Positions 51,997 through 63,165 of a DNA stretch of 64,000 bases are shown piece after piece. The notes beneath the pieces were generated by a model. The model was not told where the DNA came from. It searched no databases and was given only the letters and a program-made list of their open reading frames with translations. Source of the stretch: Lucinisca nassula (Eukaryota; Mollusca; Bivalvia; Lucinida; Lucinidae); contig OY757015.1 in assembly GCA_963580285.1 (NCBI GenBank), positions 145,264,082 through 145,328,081 on the forward strand, given 5' to 3'. Each line of letters opens with the position of its first letter. Position 1 is the stretch's first letter. Position numbers and translations under genes: made by a program.

Positions 51997-52290
51997 TCCG
52001 CCCCCGCCCATCAGGGCTTGAAGAAATAGATGGGCTGCATGATGCTTCCAGGCAGAGCTGAAACCGACTGCACATGAGTACTGGTAAACTGCTTAGTGGA
52101 CCTAAGCTTACCCAGGCAAAGCCGTGGGAGTCGGACCGTCCATGCATATAAACCATATTGGTTTCATTTGGTGGCAGGGCTTGAGAAGTCATTTCATCTC
52201 AATGTCAGGTAAAAGTCCCACAAAACTGGAAGCAATGTCTCCAAAATGACGTATAAAATGTTGACAGGGATGTAAAACATCAAATCAAAC
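51997..52290 (+). mobile_element. S2 SINE, full length
   Basis: GCCCCCGCCCATCAGGGC to GACAGGGATGTAAAACATC and CAAA. Confidence 0.8.
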
Positions 52291-52436
52291 AAAATCAAAT
52301 TTTTTATGTTGAGTTTGGGTCAATGCTTGAGTTTGAGGCTAATGCATTACGAAAACACACTTATACAATGAAATACATTGTAAATTGTAACACCGCAAAA
52401 ATGACAATTACAGAAAGTTCAATGGCTCAAACCTTA

Positions 52437-52732
52437 ATCATCAGGGCTTGAAGATATGGATGGGCTGCGTGATGCTTGGACCACACAGAGCTAAAACCGA
52501 CTGCACATGAGTACTGGTAAACCACTTAGAGGATCAAGCCTGCCTAGCTAGGCAAAGCGGTACAAGTCAGTATAAGTCCATGTTTATAAACCCTATTGGT
52601 TTCATTGGGCGACAGGGCTTGAGATGTCATTTCATCTCAATGTCAGGTAAAAGTCCCACAAAATTGGAAGCACCTATACGGTGTTGATGGGTGTTGATGG
52701 GATGTTAAGCCTCAAATCAAACAAACAAACAA
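52437..52732 (+). mobile_element. S2 SINE, full length
   Basis: ATCAGGGCTTGAAGATATGG to GATGGGATGTTAAGCCTC with a (CAAA)n tail. A GTGTTGATGG unit is duplicated at 52681-52701. Confidence 0.75.
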
Positions 52733-52956
52733 TTTGGGAAAATGAAATAATGCCCTGTGTCACACAGATGTATTATTGTAATGTCATCAACTGGATGCCT
52801 GGCAGCAGCCCTTGCGGCTAAAATTCATACAAAAATGTGCATGTTGTGCAAATCTGGTCTGCAATATTTACTTAGATGTGATGGCCTTGCAAATTTGCAA
52901 ATTTGTAAGAATGGATTTTTTTTTCAGACAGTTGTACAGTGATTCTGAATGCAATA

Positions 52957-53169
52957 TTAACCCTTATCCTGCTGAATAATTCATTAAGCCACACCCATGT
53001 CTAATTTTTAGCCAATCAGATTACATGATATAATGTTTTCGTTCACATTCACTTACTGAATGACAAACAGTGTAGATCCTAATCAGATGGCTTCTTCAGA
53101 AGCCATCTGATCTGGATTTGCACTGTTTGCAAAGGTAGGGGTAGTCGTGAACAGTGGGATAAGGGTTAA
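52957..53169. mobile_element. T1 element, complete
   Basis: TTAACCCTTATCCTGCTGAA to GTGGGATAAGGGTTAA, 213 bp, centre GATGGCTTCTTCAGAAGCCATC. Shares its right TTAA with the next T3 element. Confidence 0.85.
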
Positions 53170-53334
53170 ATATAGCAGGAGTCCATTTGGAAATATAGGG
53201 AGATTTTAGAAACTGATTTAAAAACCACTGAACATTTTGCAAACAGAGAAGGCCTTGATCAGACGCCACATTCTGCCACATCTGATCTAGGCCTGCACTG
53301 TTCACCTGTGTCCCATTTATAAAATGGGTTAAAG
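53166..53334. mobile_element. T3 element, shortened
   Basis: TTAAATATAGCAGGAGTCC, GCAAACAGAGAAGGCC, GATCAGACGCCACATTCTGC, CATCTGATCTAGGCCTGC, AAAATGGGTTAA. Confidence 0.7.
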
Positions 53335-53401
53335 GCTATATTAAATAATGTTTCGAAGACATATCAAAAACGTCTGTACACTTTCATGTCCACAGGTTTC
53401 C

Positions 53402-53612
53402 GTTTTGGTTTTATGACCCTTTCAAGATTATTTCATTCATATCAAGCTGATCGTTAATCAGAGTTGTGTAAAAACCAAAGTACCCAGAGAAAAACCACCT
53501 GACCTTCCACTGCAGAACTTGGACCCGAGCCAGCTCGAACCCACAGCGGTGAAAGACCTTATGATTAGGAGTCAGCGCACTTATCCAATAGGCCACAGGG
53601 GCCTGTCATGTC
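53402..53612 (-). mobile_element. S5 tRNA-derived SINE
   Basis: On the minus strand: GGCCTATTGGATAAGTGCGC (box A region), GCTGACTCCTAATC, box B GGGTTCGAGC (53535-53544), then AGTTCTGCAGTGGAAGGTCA, GGTTTTTCTCTGGGTAC, CAGCTTGATATGAATG, GGGTCATAAAACC. Best S5 copy. Confidence 0.75.
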
Positions 53613-53639
53613 CACAGGTATACAGTAAATTTCCTATAT

Positions 53640-53708
53640 TAAGGCCACCTTTGGGACTGTCCAAAAGTGGTCTTAGACCACTTTTGAACAGTCCCAAAGG
53701 TGGTCCTT
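53640..53708. repeat. near-perfect 31-bp-arm hairpin
   Basis: GGCCACCTTTGGGACTGTCC...AAAGTGGTC and its complement GACCACTTTTGAACAGTCCC...GTGGTCC are separated by TTA. Confidence 0.8.
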
Positions 53709-53826
53709 TACTAGAGGACACTGCGGGTGAATGAACAGCATAAACCTTATAAATACATGTATGCTTTTAAAAGCAGATTTAGAATCTAAGCCCTAATTTT
53801 AGCTCAGAGGTCTTAATTGCGAAAAG

Positions 53827-54122
53827 CCCCCGCCCATAGGGGCTTGAAGAAATATATGGGCTGCATGATGCTTCCACGCAGAGCTGAATCCGGCCCGCAC
53901 ACTAGTACTGGTAAACCGCTTAGAGGATCTAAGCCTGTCCAGGAACCGCGGTGCGAGGCGGACCGTCCATGCTAATAAACCCTATTGGTTTCATTGGGCG
54001 ACAGGGCTTGAGATGTCATTTCATCTCAATGTCGGGTAAAAGTCCCACAAAATTGGAAGCAACGTCTCCAAAATGACCTTTACAGTGTTGACGGGGACGT
54101 TAAACCTCAAATAAACAAACAA
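53827..54122 (+). mobile_element. S2 SINE, full length, well preserved
   Basis: GCCCCCGCCCATAGGGGC to GACGGGGACGTTAAACCTC and CAAACAAAC. Confidence 0.85.
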
Positions 54123-55000
54123 ACTTAATTGCGGAATTTTACTGTTCATGGTATAATGCTTTCACCAAATAGCTCTTTGGAAAGATATTACTTTAATAAT
54201 AGCTTTCTTGGCGATTACTGGACAACAACTGACAACAAATCTGTAATTGCTATAAAAGCTTTGAACAGCCATGCACAAATTTAAGAGCTGATTTTACATT
54301 TATAAAAGTAATATAATCCCTAAAGAAAGCTTTAAAACTGCCCCCTGCTTTCGTCTTATATTTTAAAAGTGGATTTTGACCATTCTGAATGCTGTATTGG
54401 GTCATAGGGGTGGACAGCAAGGCTAATTTTAGGATCAATTTTGTTATCTAAAAATCCTAAAAATTTGGACACAATGAGGACTTGCTATAATTGGCATAAA
54501 ACCTTAACAAATTTGTTTCACAAACCAGCAAGGATTCCAAAAAGTGCAGACGGCACAAGCATACAATTCCCTGCTAGCACAAAACAGCAGGCAATGTAAA
54601 GCATCACAAAAATAACGGGTAACGTTAAACAGACACTTTTTTGTCGGCCAAACGTTGGCCCGACTTTCTTTGCTAACTCGGATATATATACACTCCTGCT
54701 GTGGGTATAATGCTAAATTATCAAAACCATTGCATTTCCAGACTAACCCAGGTTAGTGGGGGCAATGTAAAGAAAAAGCTAGTGTATTATCTCAAACCCT
54801 GCTCAAAAACATTCCTTCTGTAACAGCCAGGCGCTGCGAGTCTCCTGCGGACACCAGAACAATTGACTTCAAAATTATCTTGAAGTTTTAACGTTTACAT
54901 AATGATTAAATGAATAAATAATCAAATAAAATATCTGCACTCAAGAGGTCTGTTATAAATTATTTAAACCCTATCACAAAAAGAGTCCTTATAATGTAAG
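54123..55000. other. no gene seen
   Basis: Unrecognised, AT-rich. No exon-like frame or clear repeat end. Confidence 0.5.
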
Positions 55001-55005
55001 ATATG

Positions 55006-55064
55006 AACAGTAACGGCCCGGGCAAGACTGGGCAACTGCCCAGTCTTGCCCGAGCCCTTTACTG
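55006..55064. repeat. GC-rich hairpin
   Basis: CGGGCAAGACTGGGCA (55019-55034) and TGCCCAGTCTTGCCCG (55037-55052) are perfect complements with a 2-nt centre; outer CAGTAACGGCC / GCCCTTTACTG extend it imperfectly. Confidence 0.85.
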
Positions 55065-55367
55065 TCCATACAAGCAAGAAATTAATAGAGCCGAAGCTCC
55101 AGCTGTACTGAGTCACAGAGTGGCTAGGGCGCACATGTTAATGGTAAATATCCATCATTATGACATTTTGGGTCCCTTTTCTTATGAAAGAGGCCCCTTT
55201 TATTCCAGTCTTTTTATGAAAAGAATCTACAGATTTTATGGAATTATAAATCCACTGTTGGAGAACAAAGAGTGTCAAATTTGGTGACTGATAATAACAC
55301 TGGGAATAATGAGCAAACTGTAAAAATAACTGTTGTGGTTTAAATATACAATTCAATTTTACCCTTA

Positions 55368-55635
55368 TCCCCCGCCCATTGGGGCTTGAAGAAAAAGATG
55401 GGCTGCATGATGCTTCCGTGCACACCTCTTACAGGATCTAAGCCTGCCCAGGCAAAGTGGTGCGAGTCGGACCGTCCATGCTTATAAGCCCTATTGGTTT
55501 AATTGGGCGACCGCTTCAGATGTCATTTCATCTCAAAGTCGGGTAAAAGTCCCACAAAATTGGAAGCAACGTCTCCAAAATGACCTATAGTGTTGACGGG
55601 AACGTTCAACCTCAAATCAAACAAACAAACAAAAC
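55368..55635 (+). mobile_element. S2 SINE with internal deletion
   Basis: CCCCCGCCCATTGGGGC, GATGCTTCCGTGCACACC (the GCAGAGCTGAAACC section is missing), GACGGGAACGTTCAACCTC and CAAA. Confidence 0.75.
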
Positions 55636-55831
55636 TTACCATTATCCCACTGAACATGACAACCCTACCTTTGGAAACAGTGTAGATCCAGATCAGATGG
55701 CTTCTGAAGAAGCCATCTGATCTGGATCTACATTGTTTGTATGCAGTTTGTGAATTGAATGAATACATTCAGTTAGTTATTTGATTGGTTGCTAGGGGCT
55801 AGACTTATTTATTCAGCAGAATAAGGGTTAA
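55636..55831. mobile_element. T1 element
   Basis: TTACCATTATCCCACTGAAC, centre GATGGCTTCTGAAGAAGCCATC, right CAGCAGAATAAGGGTTAA. It starts within 5 bp of the S2 tail. Confidence 0.7.
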
Positions 55832-55869
55832 TTTTATATATTTTGCAGCATGCTACTATACATATGAAT

Positions 55870-56030
55870 TTCACTTTGGTGGATTTTATTCAGAGGTGTA
55901 AACTCTGGCTAATCATGCACAAACTGTATGCTAAATTAGTCTGTGACTGATTTGCCAGAGTTTACGCATGGATAAAATCCGGGCTTCATGTCAAGTTGTG
56001 AGTGATTCCCCGGAGTTCACACATCGCTAA
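55870..56030. repeat. direct repeat of a short AT-rich block
   Basis: Related GGAGTTTAC/GAGTTCACAC and ATAAAATCC/TAAAATCCAC segments recur three times at about 45-60 bp spacing. Confidence 0.4.
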
Positions 56031-56066
56031 AATCCACAAACATGATAATTTATTCCTTATAATTCC

Positions 56067-56350
56067 ACTTGAAGAAATAGATGGTCTGCATGATGCTTCC
56101 ATGCAGAGCTGAAACCGACTGCACATGAGTACTGGTAAACCGCTTAGAGGATCAAAGCCCATGCAGGCAAAGCGGTGCGACTTGGCCTGTCCATGCTTAC
56201 AAATCCTATTGGTTTCATTGGGGGTCAGGGCTTGAGTTGTCATTACATCTCAATGTTGGGTAAAAGTCCCACAAAATTGGAAGCAACATCTCCAAAATGA
56301 CCTATACAGTGTTGACGGGGACATTATACCTCAAATCAAACAAACAAAAC
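56067..56350 (+). mobile_element. S2 SINE, full length
   Basis: CTTGAAGAAATAGATGGTC to GACGGGGACATTATACCTC and CAAA. Confidence 0.8.
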
Positions 56351-56433
56351 CAACAACTATGGCAGAATAATTATTTAATTAGAAGCTGAGTGTCATCTTT
56401 GAAAGAAACCGAAACAAAAAAAATGCCAAGTGT

Positions 56434-56648
56434 TTAACCCTTATCTTGCTGAATATTCAGTTTAGCCACATTCATTTCTGACTTTGAACCGATCAGATTA
56501 CTTCATGTATAATTTATTGTTACAATTCCATAAACTTCATGTCAAACAGTGTAGATCCTGATCAGATGGCTGCTTCAGAAGCCATCTGATCTGGATCTAC
56601 ACTGTTTCCAAAGATAGGGGTTGTCGTGAACAGCATGAGAAGAGTTAA
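56434..56648. mobile_element. T1 element, complete
   Basis: TTAACCCTTATCTTGCTGAA to GCATGAGAAGAGTTAA; centre GATGGCTGCTTCAGAAGCCATC. Confidence 0.8.
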
Positions 56649-56837
56649 ATTCAATTTATTTGTCATTTTCAATGGGTTCAATTTAGCTGTTAACTGAACG
56701 CTGTTGACGTCACTTCATAGATAATGACGTATATGCATAAGCCATGCATGTGCAGTCAGTATCGATGATACTCACTTCACTTTTGTGGTACATGCCCATA
56801 AACAAATAAACCGTTGAAAAATCATAAAAGTTCTAAG

Positions 56838-57812
56838 ATGAGGCACCGTCCTGGTCTGATGTTAGACCAGCGTAATAATTGGCTATTGGAATGCTTACTG
56901 GCGGCAAGAAAGTTAAGCAAGTTAAGAACAACTTTGGGTTAGTGAAAGTACCATATCAAGACTCAGGTCAAAGTTCTGTCAAACTGGCACCGTCAAGAAA
57001 GACCACGCTCTGGTAGACCGCGTGAAATAACATGACGTGAGGACAATTATATTGTGACGTCATCTTGATGTAATCAGTTTCTCAGCAGTACCAGAATCGC
57101 GGGTATGGTTTGGAATGCAACTGGAACACAAATTTGCAGTAGGACTGTGAAGAATAAACTATGAGCTGTGTGGTTACTTGGAAGTCGGCCGTACATAGGA
57201 GTTCCACTGACGCGGGACCACAGACCGGCTAGACTCAATTGGGCAAGGGCACATCGTCGGTGGACAAGACGGCAGAGGAACCAAGTTGTGTTCACGGACA
57301 AAAATCCTGTTTCAATTAGAAATTTGCTGGCGGAAGAGTACGCATTTGGAGGCGAGATGGAGAGAGGATGGACCCTGCTAATGTCATTCAGCATTACTGT
57401 TTTGGCTTTCACATCAGACTAAAACAGACTTAGTGACTGTTCTGCCCTCCGATACTGTGATGAAATTGTTTGGCCTGCATTACTGCCTTTCTTACATCAA
57501 GGACACACCACGATTTTTCAGCAAGATATGGCACGCCCCCATGTCATACTTCATACAATGGACTTTCTGCAGGCAAATAATGTGAATGTGTTAAGACTGG
57601 CCAGCAAGATCACCGGTGAGCACCTCTGGTACCATCTGGGAAGACACATCAGAACGAGAAATGATGTCAACAACGCAAGAAACCTTGAACGTGTTCTTCA
57701 TCAGGAATGGAAAAGCATACCTATGGATGTGGTTCCAAGGCTTATTTCGAGCATGAGAAGACAGTGTGGGGCTGTTGTGGACTCAGATGGTGGGCAAACC
57801 AGATACTGGTAA
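56838..57812 (+). pseudogene. Tc1-type transposase, multiply disrupted
   Basis: Fragments in several frames follow the order of a Tc1 transposase. The N-terminal HTH is seen as VSESTISRLR (about 56939), then SGRPREIT with an in-frame stop and REDNYIVTSS (57010-57066), RPYIGVPLTRDHRPARLNWA and HRRWTRRQRNQVVFTDKNP with the first catalytic Asp, a WRRDGERMDPANVIQHYCFG segment, FQQDMARPHV with the second Asp but Asn to Met, and LQANNVNVL...EHLWYHLGRHIR with the third acidic region damaged, ending at TGGTAA (57812). At least three frameshifts and several stops make it inactive. Tc1 transposases are about 340 residues. No terminal repeats were located. Confidence 0.85.
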
Positions 57813-58265
57813 TTGGTGTGTGTTTTTGTGTGACACCCAGACGTTGATTGACGCTATGCAGCGGGTGTATCTTGTGCTTTTTTTAAATCAAATTTGAAAA
57901 TTTTCAAAGCCAATATATTAAATATTAATGTGTAAAAATTTGGTTCTATTTTAGATCCAGACTAGAGCAAAATTAGCGATAATATAAAAAATTGCTAAAC
58001 TTATTTCCCTAAGTATATATAATTAATATGCCAATTGACATGTCACTGCCACTGCAGAGCATATTTGAAATTTTATGCAATAGAACATTAATTGTCCATG
58101 GAACAGATTAATTAAATTTCAATAAAAGAATGGGTATGAATATTTATGAAAACTTGACGACAGAGATAATTAAATTCCTTATAATATAAAATTTCATAAT
58201 TCTGTGTCAGACTGTGTGTCAAAATCAAGATGCTGGCTACCAGACAAAACTGTCAAGATTCTCTG
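57813..58265. other. no gene seen; Tc1 3' flank
   Basis: AT-rich, unrecognised. Confidence 0.5.
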
Positions 58266-58267
58266 TT

Positions 58268-58496
58268 TGTATGCGAAAAACCCCTAAAGGGCAACCTTGG
58301 CAAACAGTGCAGGCCCAGATCAGACGCCGCAAAATGCAGCATCTGATCAGGGCTTGCACTATTTAATTTGCTAACAGAATTTTTCGTCAAAAAAGAAAGT
58401 AAAAACAAAAAAATAGGCCTGACAACCCATATATATTACAAATGGCCTTGTCCAACATATAGTAATGGAAGAGTCCACTAGTATATAATGGGTTAA
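58268..58496. mobile_element. T2 element, antisense
   Basis: AAAAACCCCTAAAGGGCAAC, GATCAGACGCCGCAAAATGC / AGCATCTGATCAGGGC, GAGTCCACTAGTATATAATG, GGGTTAA. Confidence 0.75.
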
Positions 58497-58588
58497 CCCT
58501 TGCCATGTTATCAAGCAATCATTACTTGATGCAATGAGTGTGGATCCTGATCAGATAGTTGTCATCTTCAGGAAGATCATAAGGGTTA
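58493..58588. mobile_element. T1-like element, collapsed
   Basis: TTAACCCTTGCCATG to ATAAGGGTTAA, only 96 bp, with GATCCTGATCAGATAG remaining of the centre. Shares TTAA with the T2 element before it. Confidence 0.6.
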
Positions 58589-58912
58589 AAGCACAATAGC
58601 AAAACTGTGCAACAGCTTAAACCTCTGAAACTTTTTTTTTCTTTTCTGAAAAAAAAAAGAAACAAGCTTGACTATTCACCTGAAATTTCAAGTCAAATAA
58701 TTATTTTCTGTGAAAAATTAGATAATTATATTTTTAAATTATCATATAATGTCCCTGTTATTTTGGGAATAACGTTGTGTGCCCAAGTACACGTGTAATG
58801 ACACATGGTTACTGACGTAAAACGTCATGACGCCACCCGTGACATTGTGACCCTATGCTTTCTACCAATATTCCTTCACACAAATCCTATTTAAAATCAT
58901 TATACGATGAAC

Positions 58913-58991
58913 AGAATCTTACAATTGTGGTCATTTCAAATGAAAATTTATGAAACTCACCAATATAAAATGACCACTCATGTAAGATTCT
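58913..58991. repeat. imperfect hairpin
   Basis: CAGAATCTTACAATTGTGG, TCATTTCAA / ATATAAAATGACCACTC, ATGTAAGATTCT. Loop about 30 nt. Confidence 0.6.
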
Positions 58992-59047
58992 ATGTATATT
59001 GTCTTGTGTGTGGCACAACTCGGCCCCAGCGCTAGCGTCACGAAATC

Positions 59048-60324
59048 TGGTGGTGGAATGAGCATGTTGATAAGCTCATTGCAGCCAAGCTGCAAGCCTT
59101 TAAGGCATGGAAGACTGGTAAGGGCACTCGTGCATCATATCTTGTGGCCAAACGCATAGCCAGACTTGCCGTGCACCATGCTCGCCAAGAAGCTGAGAAG
59201 GAGATCTACAAGAATATTGACCCCAAGTCCTCAGAAGTATACCTCCTGGCTAACCAGATGAGAAGAGAGAATGCCGATGTTGTAGGTGACAAACCTGTAA
59301 AGAATGAAGCAGGAGAGATGTCAATGAGTGAAGACTCAAAGCAGAGGGCTTGGTTAGAACACTACCAAAGGCTACTCAATGTTGAGTTTGACTGGGACCC
59401 AGACCACTTGTCTGATGAACCACCAGTGGAAGGGCCGCCCATCCCAATCACTACTGATATGGTTAAGAAGGCTATCTCTCAGATGAAGACTGGCAAAGCA
59501 CCAGGCCCTTCTGGCATAGTGGTGGAGATGATCAGAGCTGCAGGTGATGCGGGTGCCTCAATGATCCGTGACCTTTCAGCAGCAATCATCCTTGGTGGAA
59601 AGGTACCCTCTGACTGGGAACAGAGTTTCATTGTCTGTCTCTAATCTCTATAAGGGCAAGGGGGATGCATTGGAACGGGGCAACTACCGTGGTCTCAAGC
59701 TGACAGAACAGGTCATGAAAGTCCTGGAGAGGATTGTGGATGGCCTCATTAGGCAGTTGGTGTCCATCGACGATTCCCAGTTTGGCTTCATCCCAGGAAG
59801 AGGCACAACAGATGCAATTTTTGTTGTACCGCAGCTGCAAGAGAAGTATCTGGCAGCCAACAGGAGACTTTACATGGCTTTTGTAGACCTGGAGAAGGCA
59901 TTTGATTCAGTGCCTCGGAAAGTCATCTGGTGGGCACTAAGAAAACATGGAGTGGACGAGTGAATTGTGCGACTGGTCCAAGGGATGTATACTAATTCTC
60001 AGAGCCGTGTCCGTGTTGGTGATGGTTAAAGTGAAGAATTCGAAGTGAAGGTGGGTGTTCATCAAGGCTCTGTTCTCAGCCCACTGCTTTTCATCATTGT
60101 GCTTGAAGCCTTGTCATGCGAGTTCTGCTCTGGAGTCCCCTGGGAGGATCTGTATGCTGATGACCTTGTCATCATAGCTGAATCCCTTGAGGAATGTGTC
60201 AGGAGGCTCTTCAACTTGGAAAGACGCAATGGAGGCGAAAGGGCTGATGGTGAATGCAGGAAAGACAAAGATCATGATCTGTGGTTCAGGTCTGGACCTC
60301 CTGCAGAGTACAGGCCAGTTCCCA
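59048..60324 (+). pseudogene. second LINE, reverse transcriptase, 5'-truncated
   Basis: The copy begins inside the endonuclease-RT linker (WWNEHVDKLIAAKLQAFK) and runs through the RT: AISQMKTGKAPGPSGIVVEM, a frameshift near 59640, YKGKGDALERGNYRGLKL, SQFGFIPGRGTTDAIFVV, AFVDLEKAFDSVPR with catalytic Asp, an in-frame TGA at 59961-59963 and a TAA near 60027, VGVHQGSVLSPLLFIIVLE, and YADD (60153-60164) followed by LVIIAESLEEC. The motifs differ from the 19.8-kb LINE, so it is a different clade, perhaps RTE-like or related. It is inactive. Confidence 0.85.
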
Positions 60325-60453
60325 TGCGCTGTATGTCGCACTGGAGTGGGCAGCAACAGTATCTTTTGTAATGGCTGCAAGTTCTGGGTGCACAAGAAAT
60401 GCAGTTGGCTCAAGCGCTTGATAGAGGACCCTGATTACAGGTGTACACGGTGC
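60325..60453 (+). pseudogene. PHD-like C4HC3 zinc finger within the LINE
   Basis: CAVCRTGVGSNSIFC NGC KFWVH KKC ... YRCTRC has ligands in the order C-X2-C-X10-C-X2-C-X4-H-X2-C-X13-C-X2-C, the PHD-finger pattern. It lies in the same frame as the preceding MVNAGKTKIMICGSGLDLL thumb region and before the C-terminal domain. PHD fingers often bind histone tails; a role in target choice is speculation. Confidence 0.75.
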
Positions 60454-60972
60454 CAAGGAACTGCATGACCCTTAGATGGCAGACCACAGAGGGAAGTCCA
60501 AGTCGGATCCGACAAGTTGGAGGTTGTACCTTCCTTTTACTACCTAGGTGATAATGCTCTCAGCAGATGGTGGTTGCGACCTTTCAACCACAACACTTGT
60601 GAAAACAGCCTGGAAGAAATTCAAGGAGTTGCTACCAGTTCTCTCTTCCCGCCACCTTTCGTTCAAGACACATGGCCGTGTGTATAGCTCTTGTGTGCGG
60701 AGCGCAATGCTCTATGCCAGTGAGACATGGCCATTGACAAAGCCAAACCTCCAACATCTTCAGGGGAATGATAGGGCAATGATCAGACAGATCTGCAATG
60801 TCAAGCCACAGGACACTGTCACCATCAGGTCCAGTGAGTTACTTGAGCGTCTTGGCATTGAGGACCAGGAACTCATCCTGAAAGAGAGAAGGCTCAGCTG
60901 GTATGGACATGTGGAACGCTCCAACGTTGCAGTCAAGACTGCCTGTGACATACAGGTAGGTGGGAAGCGATG
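60454..60972 (+). pseudogene. second LINE, C-terminal domain
   Basis: After a stop near 60468 the homology continues: KLEVVPSFYYLGD, a frame change, MLSADGGCDLSTTTLVKTAW, VRSAMLYASETWPLTKPNLQ, NDRAMIRQICNVKPQD, LLERLGIEDQELILKERRLS, WYGHVERS. It stops at GGKR-TGA (60971-60973), where the next repeat starts. The expected rest of the C-terminus and 3' UTR is absent. Confidence 0.8.
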
Positions 60973-60973
60973 A

Positions 60974-61490
60974 CTGCTCACGACAATGCAAGATTCACCA
61001 GGAATGCACTACGAATGATGACGACGCTAGCACGATTTATCCCGACGATCAAGTTTTTATACCCAGATCGTTATAAATCCTGACAAATCGTGAAAAAGCT
61101 TGGTTAATCGTGAGTAAATCGTATCGAATCCTCCATGATCGTACTGAGTCTTTGATCATCATGCCAATTCGGCCTTGGTCGTAGAGCAGTCTTGCAGGGA
61201 TCGTGAGAAATGGTGTATGATCGTCTGGTATCTTGAAGCAATCGTGGTGCAGTCGTAAAAGAATCCTAGAGGATCGTAAGATATCGTGGTTGATCGTGGA
61301 AGATCGTTGTAAATCGGCTCCATTATCGTACAGCAATCGTGATTGTTCGTAGAAGTGTCCTAACAATGTCGTGAGTATTCGTAGAGTAGTGAAATCGGAA
61401 CCGTGTATTCCCCGATTTGCCACTATTTTCATGGTCCCCATTGGTCCTGGACAGTCGTGGACAATCGTGGTCAAAGTCGTGACAGTGTAA
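60974..61490. repeat. ATCGT-rich phased repeat, about 500 bp
   Basis: On the + strand from 61060 there are more than 20 ATCGT/GTCGT pentamers; the best stretch, 61271-61318, has ATCGT every 10 bp (ATCGTAAGATATCGTGGTTG, ATCGTGGAAGATCGTTGTAA). The left end (60978-61055) carries the complement (CACGACAATG, ACTACGAATG, GACGACGCTAGCACGATT), so the whole has a foldback layout. No coding capacity. Confidence 0.7.
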
Positions 61491-61519
61491 GAGCCGCATT
61501 ACTTATGGTTTCAGCTGGT

Positions 61520-61795
61520 TATTTGAATTGATCAACACAATTAAGGTCATTCTGGAGACGTTGCTTCCAATTTTGCGGGACTATTACCCGACAGTGAGAT
61601 GAAATGACATCTCAAGCCCTGCCACCCAATGAAACCAAAAGGGTTTATATGGACCACACTTGCATCACTTTGCCTAGGCAGGCTAACAGACCTAGGAGGT
61701 TTATCAGTACTCACATGTGGTCGGTTTCATCTCTGCTTGGAAGCATTAAGCAGCCCAAGCAATTTCTCCTTGCCCTGATGGGCGAGGACCCTGGT
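61520..61795 (-). mobile_element. S2 SINE
   Basis: Antisense: ATCAACACAATTAAGGTC to GCAATTTCTCCTTGCCCTG, moderately diverged; the CAAA tail is lost. Confidence 0.7.
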
Positions 61796-61947
61796 TCTGA
61801 ACTTTAATGGCCCTGTCAACAACACTACTATGGTCATATTAGTTGACCCTGTGAAGCAAACCCAGCTAGGGACTAACCAAAGAACTGACAGCATTGATTG
61901 GAAGATTGTCTTGGGAAAATTGTCCTGATCAGATCTAAGACCTAAAC

Positions 61948-62335
61948 TAGGGCTGGCTAATCGGAGCTGAAGAGATAATCGATTATCGGTCCTGTCATTG
62001 CGATCGATAATCGATTAGTAATGCTAAGGTTTTTGTCATTATTTTACTTGTCTGGCTTTCTGTCTGAGCATGGCTCTTACCATATGTTGCACTTAAACAT
62101 AGGTATATTTGAACAGACAGGCCTGAGCAAACAGAAGACCCAGATGAGACGCCGCATAATGTGGTGTCTCATCAGGGTCTGCACTGTTTGCCACTCATCC
62201 AGCTATTTTATGCATAATTTTGGGTAGTAAATTGTACCTATCAAGTAATCGATTAAAAGCAAATCAGAAATAATAATCATTTTTGTGGAGATTATTGATC
62301 GATTAATCGGTTATACGATTAATCGTGTCAGCCTT
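61948..62335. mobile_element. hAT-like MITE with ATCGATTA motifs and nested H hairpin
   Basis: AGGGCTGGCTAATCGG at the left and ACGATTAATCGTGTCAGCCTT at the right are roughly inverted, with AATCGATTA-type palindromes near both ends. The H hairpin (GCAAACAGAAGACCCAGATG, GACGCCGCATAATGTGGTGTC, TCTGCACTGTTTGCC) sits inside at about 62108-62195. Confidence 0.55.
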
Positions 62336-62374
62336 AACCTAAACTCATTTGTTTCATTCTTTACCCTCGGGGAA

Positions 62375-62612
62375 ATAGATGGGCTGCATGATGCTTCCAA
62401 GCAGAGCTGAAACCTACCCGCACACAAGTACTGGTAAACCGCTCAGCGGATCTAAGCCTGTCCAGGCAATGCTGTATAAACCGTATGGGGCTTGATATGT
62501 CATTTCATCTCAATGTCAGATAAAAGTCCCACAAAATTGGAAGCAACGTCTCCAAATTGACATATACAGTGTTGACAGGGACGTTAAACTTCAAATCAAA
62601 CAATCAAACACA
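62375..62612 (+). mobile_element. S2 SINE with short deletion
   Basis: GGCTGCATGATGCTTCC to GACAGGGACGTTAAACTTC, CAAA. The section around GTGCGAGTCGGACCG is missing. Confidence 0.75.
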
Positions 62613-62664
62613 AGTCCAGTCCTGATTTTACTCTTTTTACACAGCACTCTGACCTCACAGGAAA

Positions 62665-62815
62665 AAAAACTGACATCTCAAGCCCTGACGCCAAATGAAA
62701 CCATTATGACATTTATAAACATGAACAGTCAGACTTGTACCACTTTGCCTGGGCAGGCTTAGATCCTCTAAGCAGTTTACCAGTACTTGTGTGCAGTCGG
62801 TTTCAGTTCTAACGA
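62665..62815 (-). mobile_element. S2 SINE 5' half
   Basis: Antisense: GACATCTCAAGCCCTGACGC to GCAGTCGGTTTCAGTTC. Confidence 0.7.
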
Positions 62816-63160
62816 CTACCTGGATTGTGTACAGGGACACCGATGTTCACATGGACAATAGCAGGCAGGGACTTTCTATAATTAGTAAATTTTGGTTTGA
62901 TTGATAAACTGAATCCTCCCAAAAATGGTAGATTTTCATGAAATGGTCATTTAATAGACTAAACAGAAAGTGAGATCCTTAGGGTGTTGTATCATTTATA
63001 TGAAAATAGAACTTATTTTTGAAAAGCTTTAGGATTAGATGTCATTTTGAATACATTATCAATCACCAAAAAGAAAGCATTAAAAGATGTATTGTGAAAA
63101 AAAAAAGTATCAACCATTGTTGCATGGACTGCAATTAATCAGTGTCAGCACATTTTATTT
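62816..63160. other. no gene seen
   Basis: AT-rich, unrecognised. Confidence 0.5.
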
Positions 63161-63165
63161 TGAGT

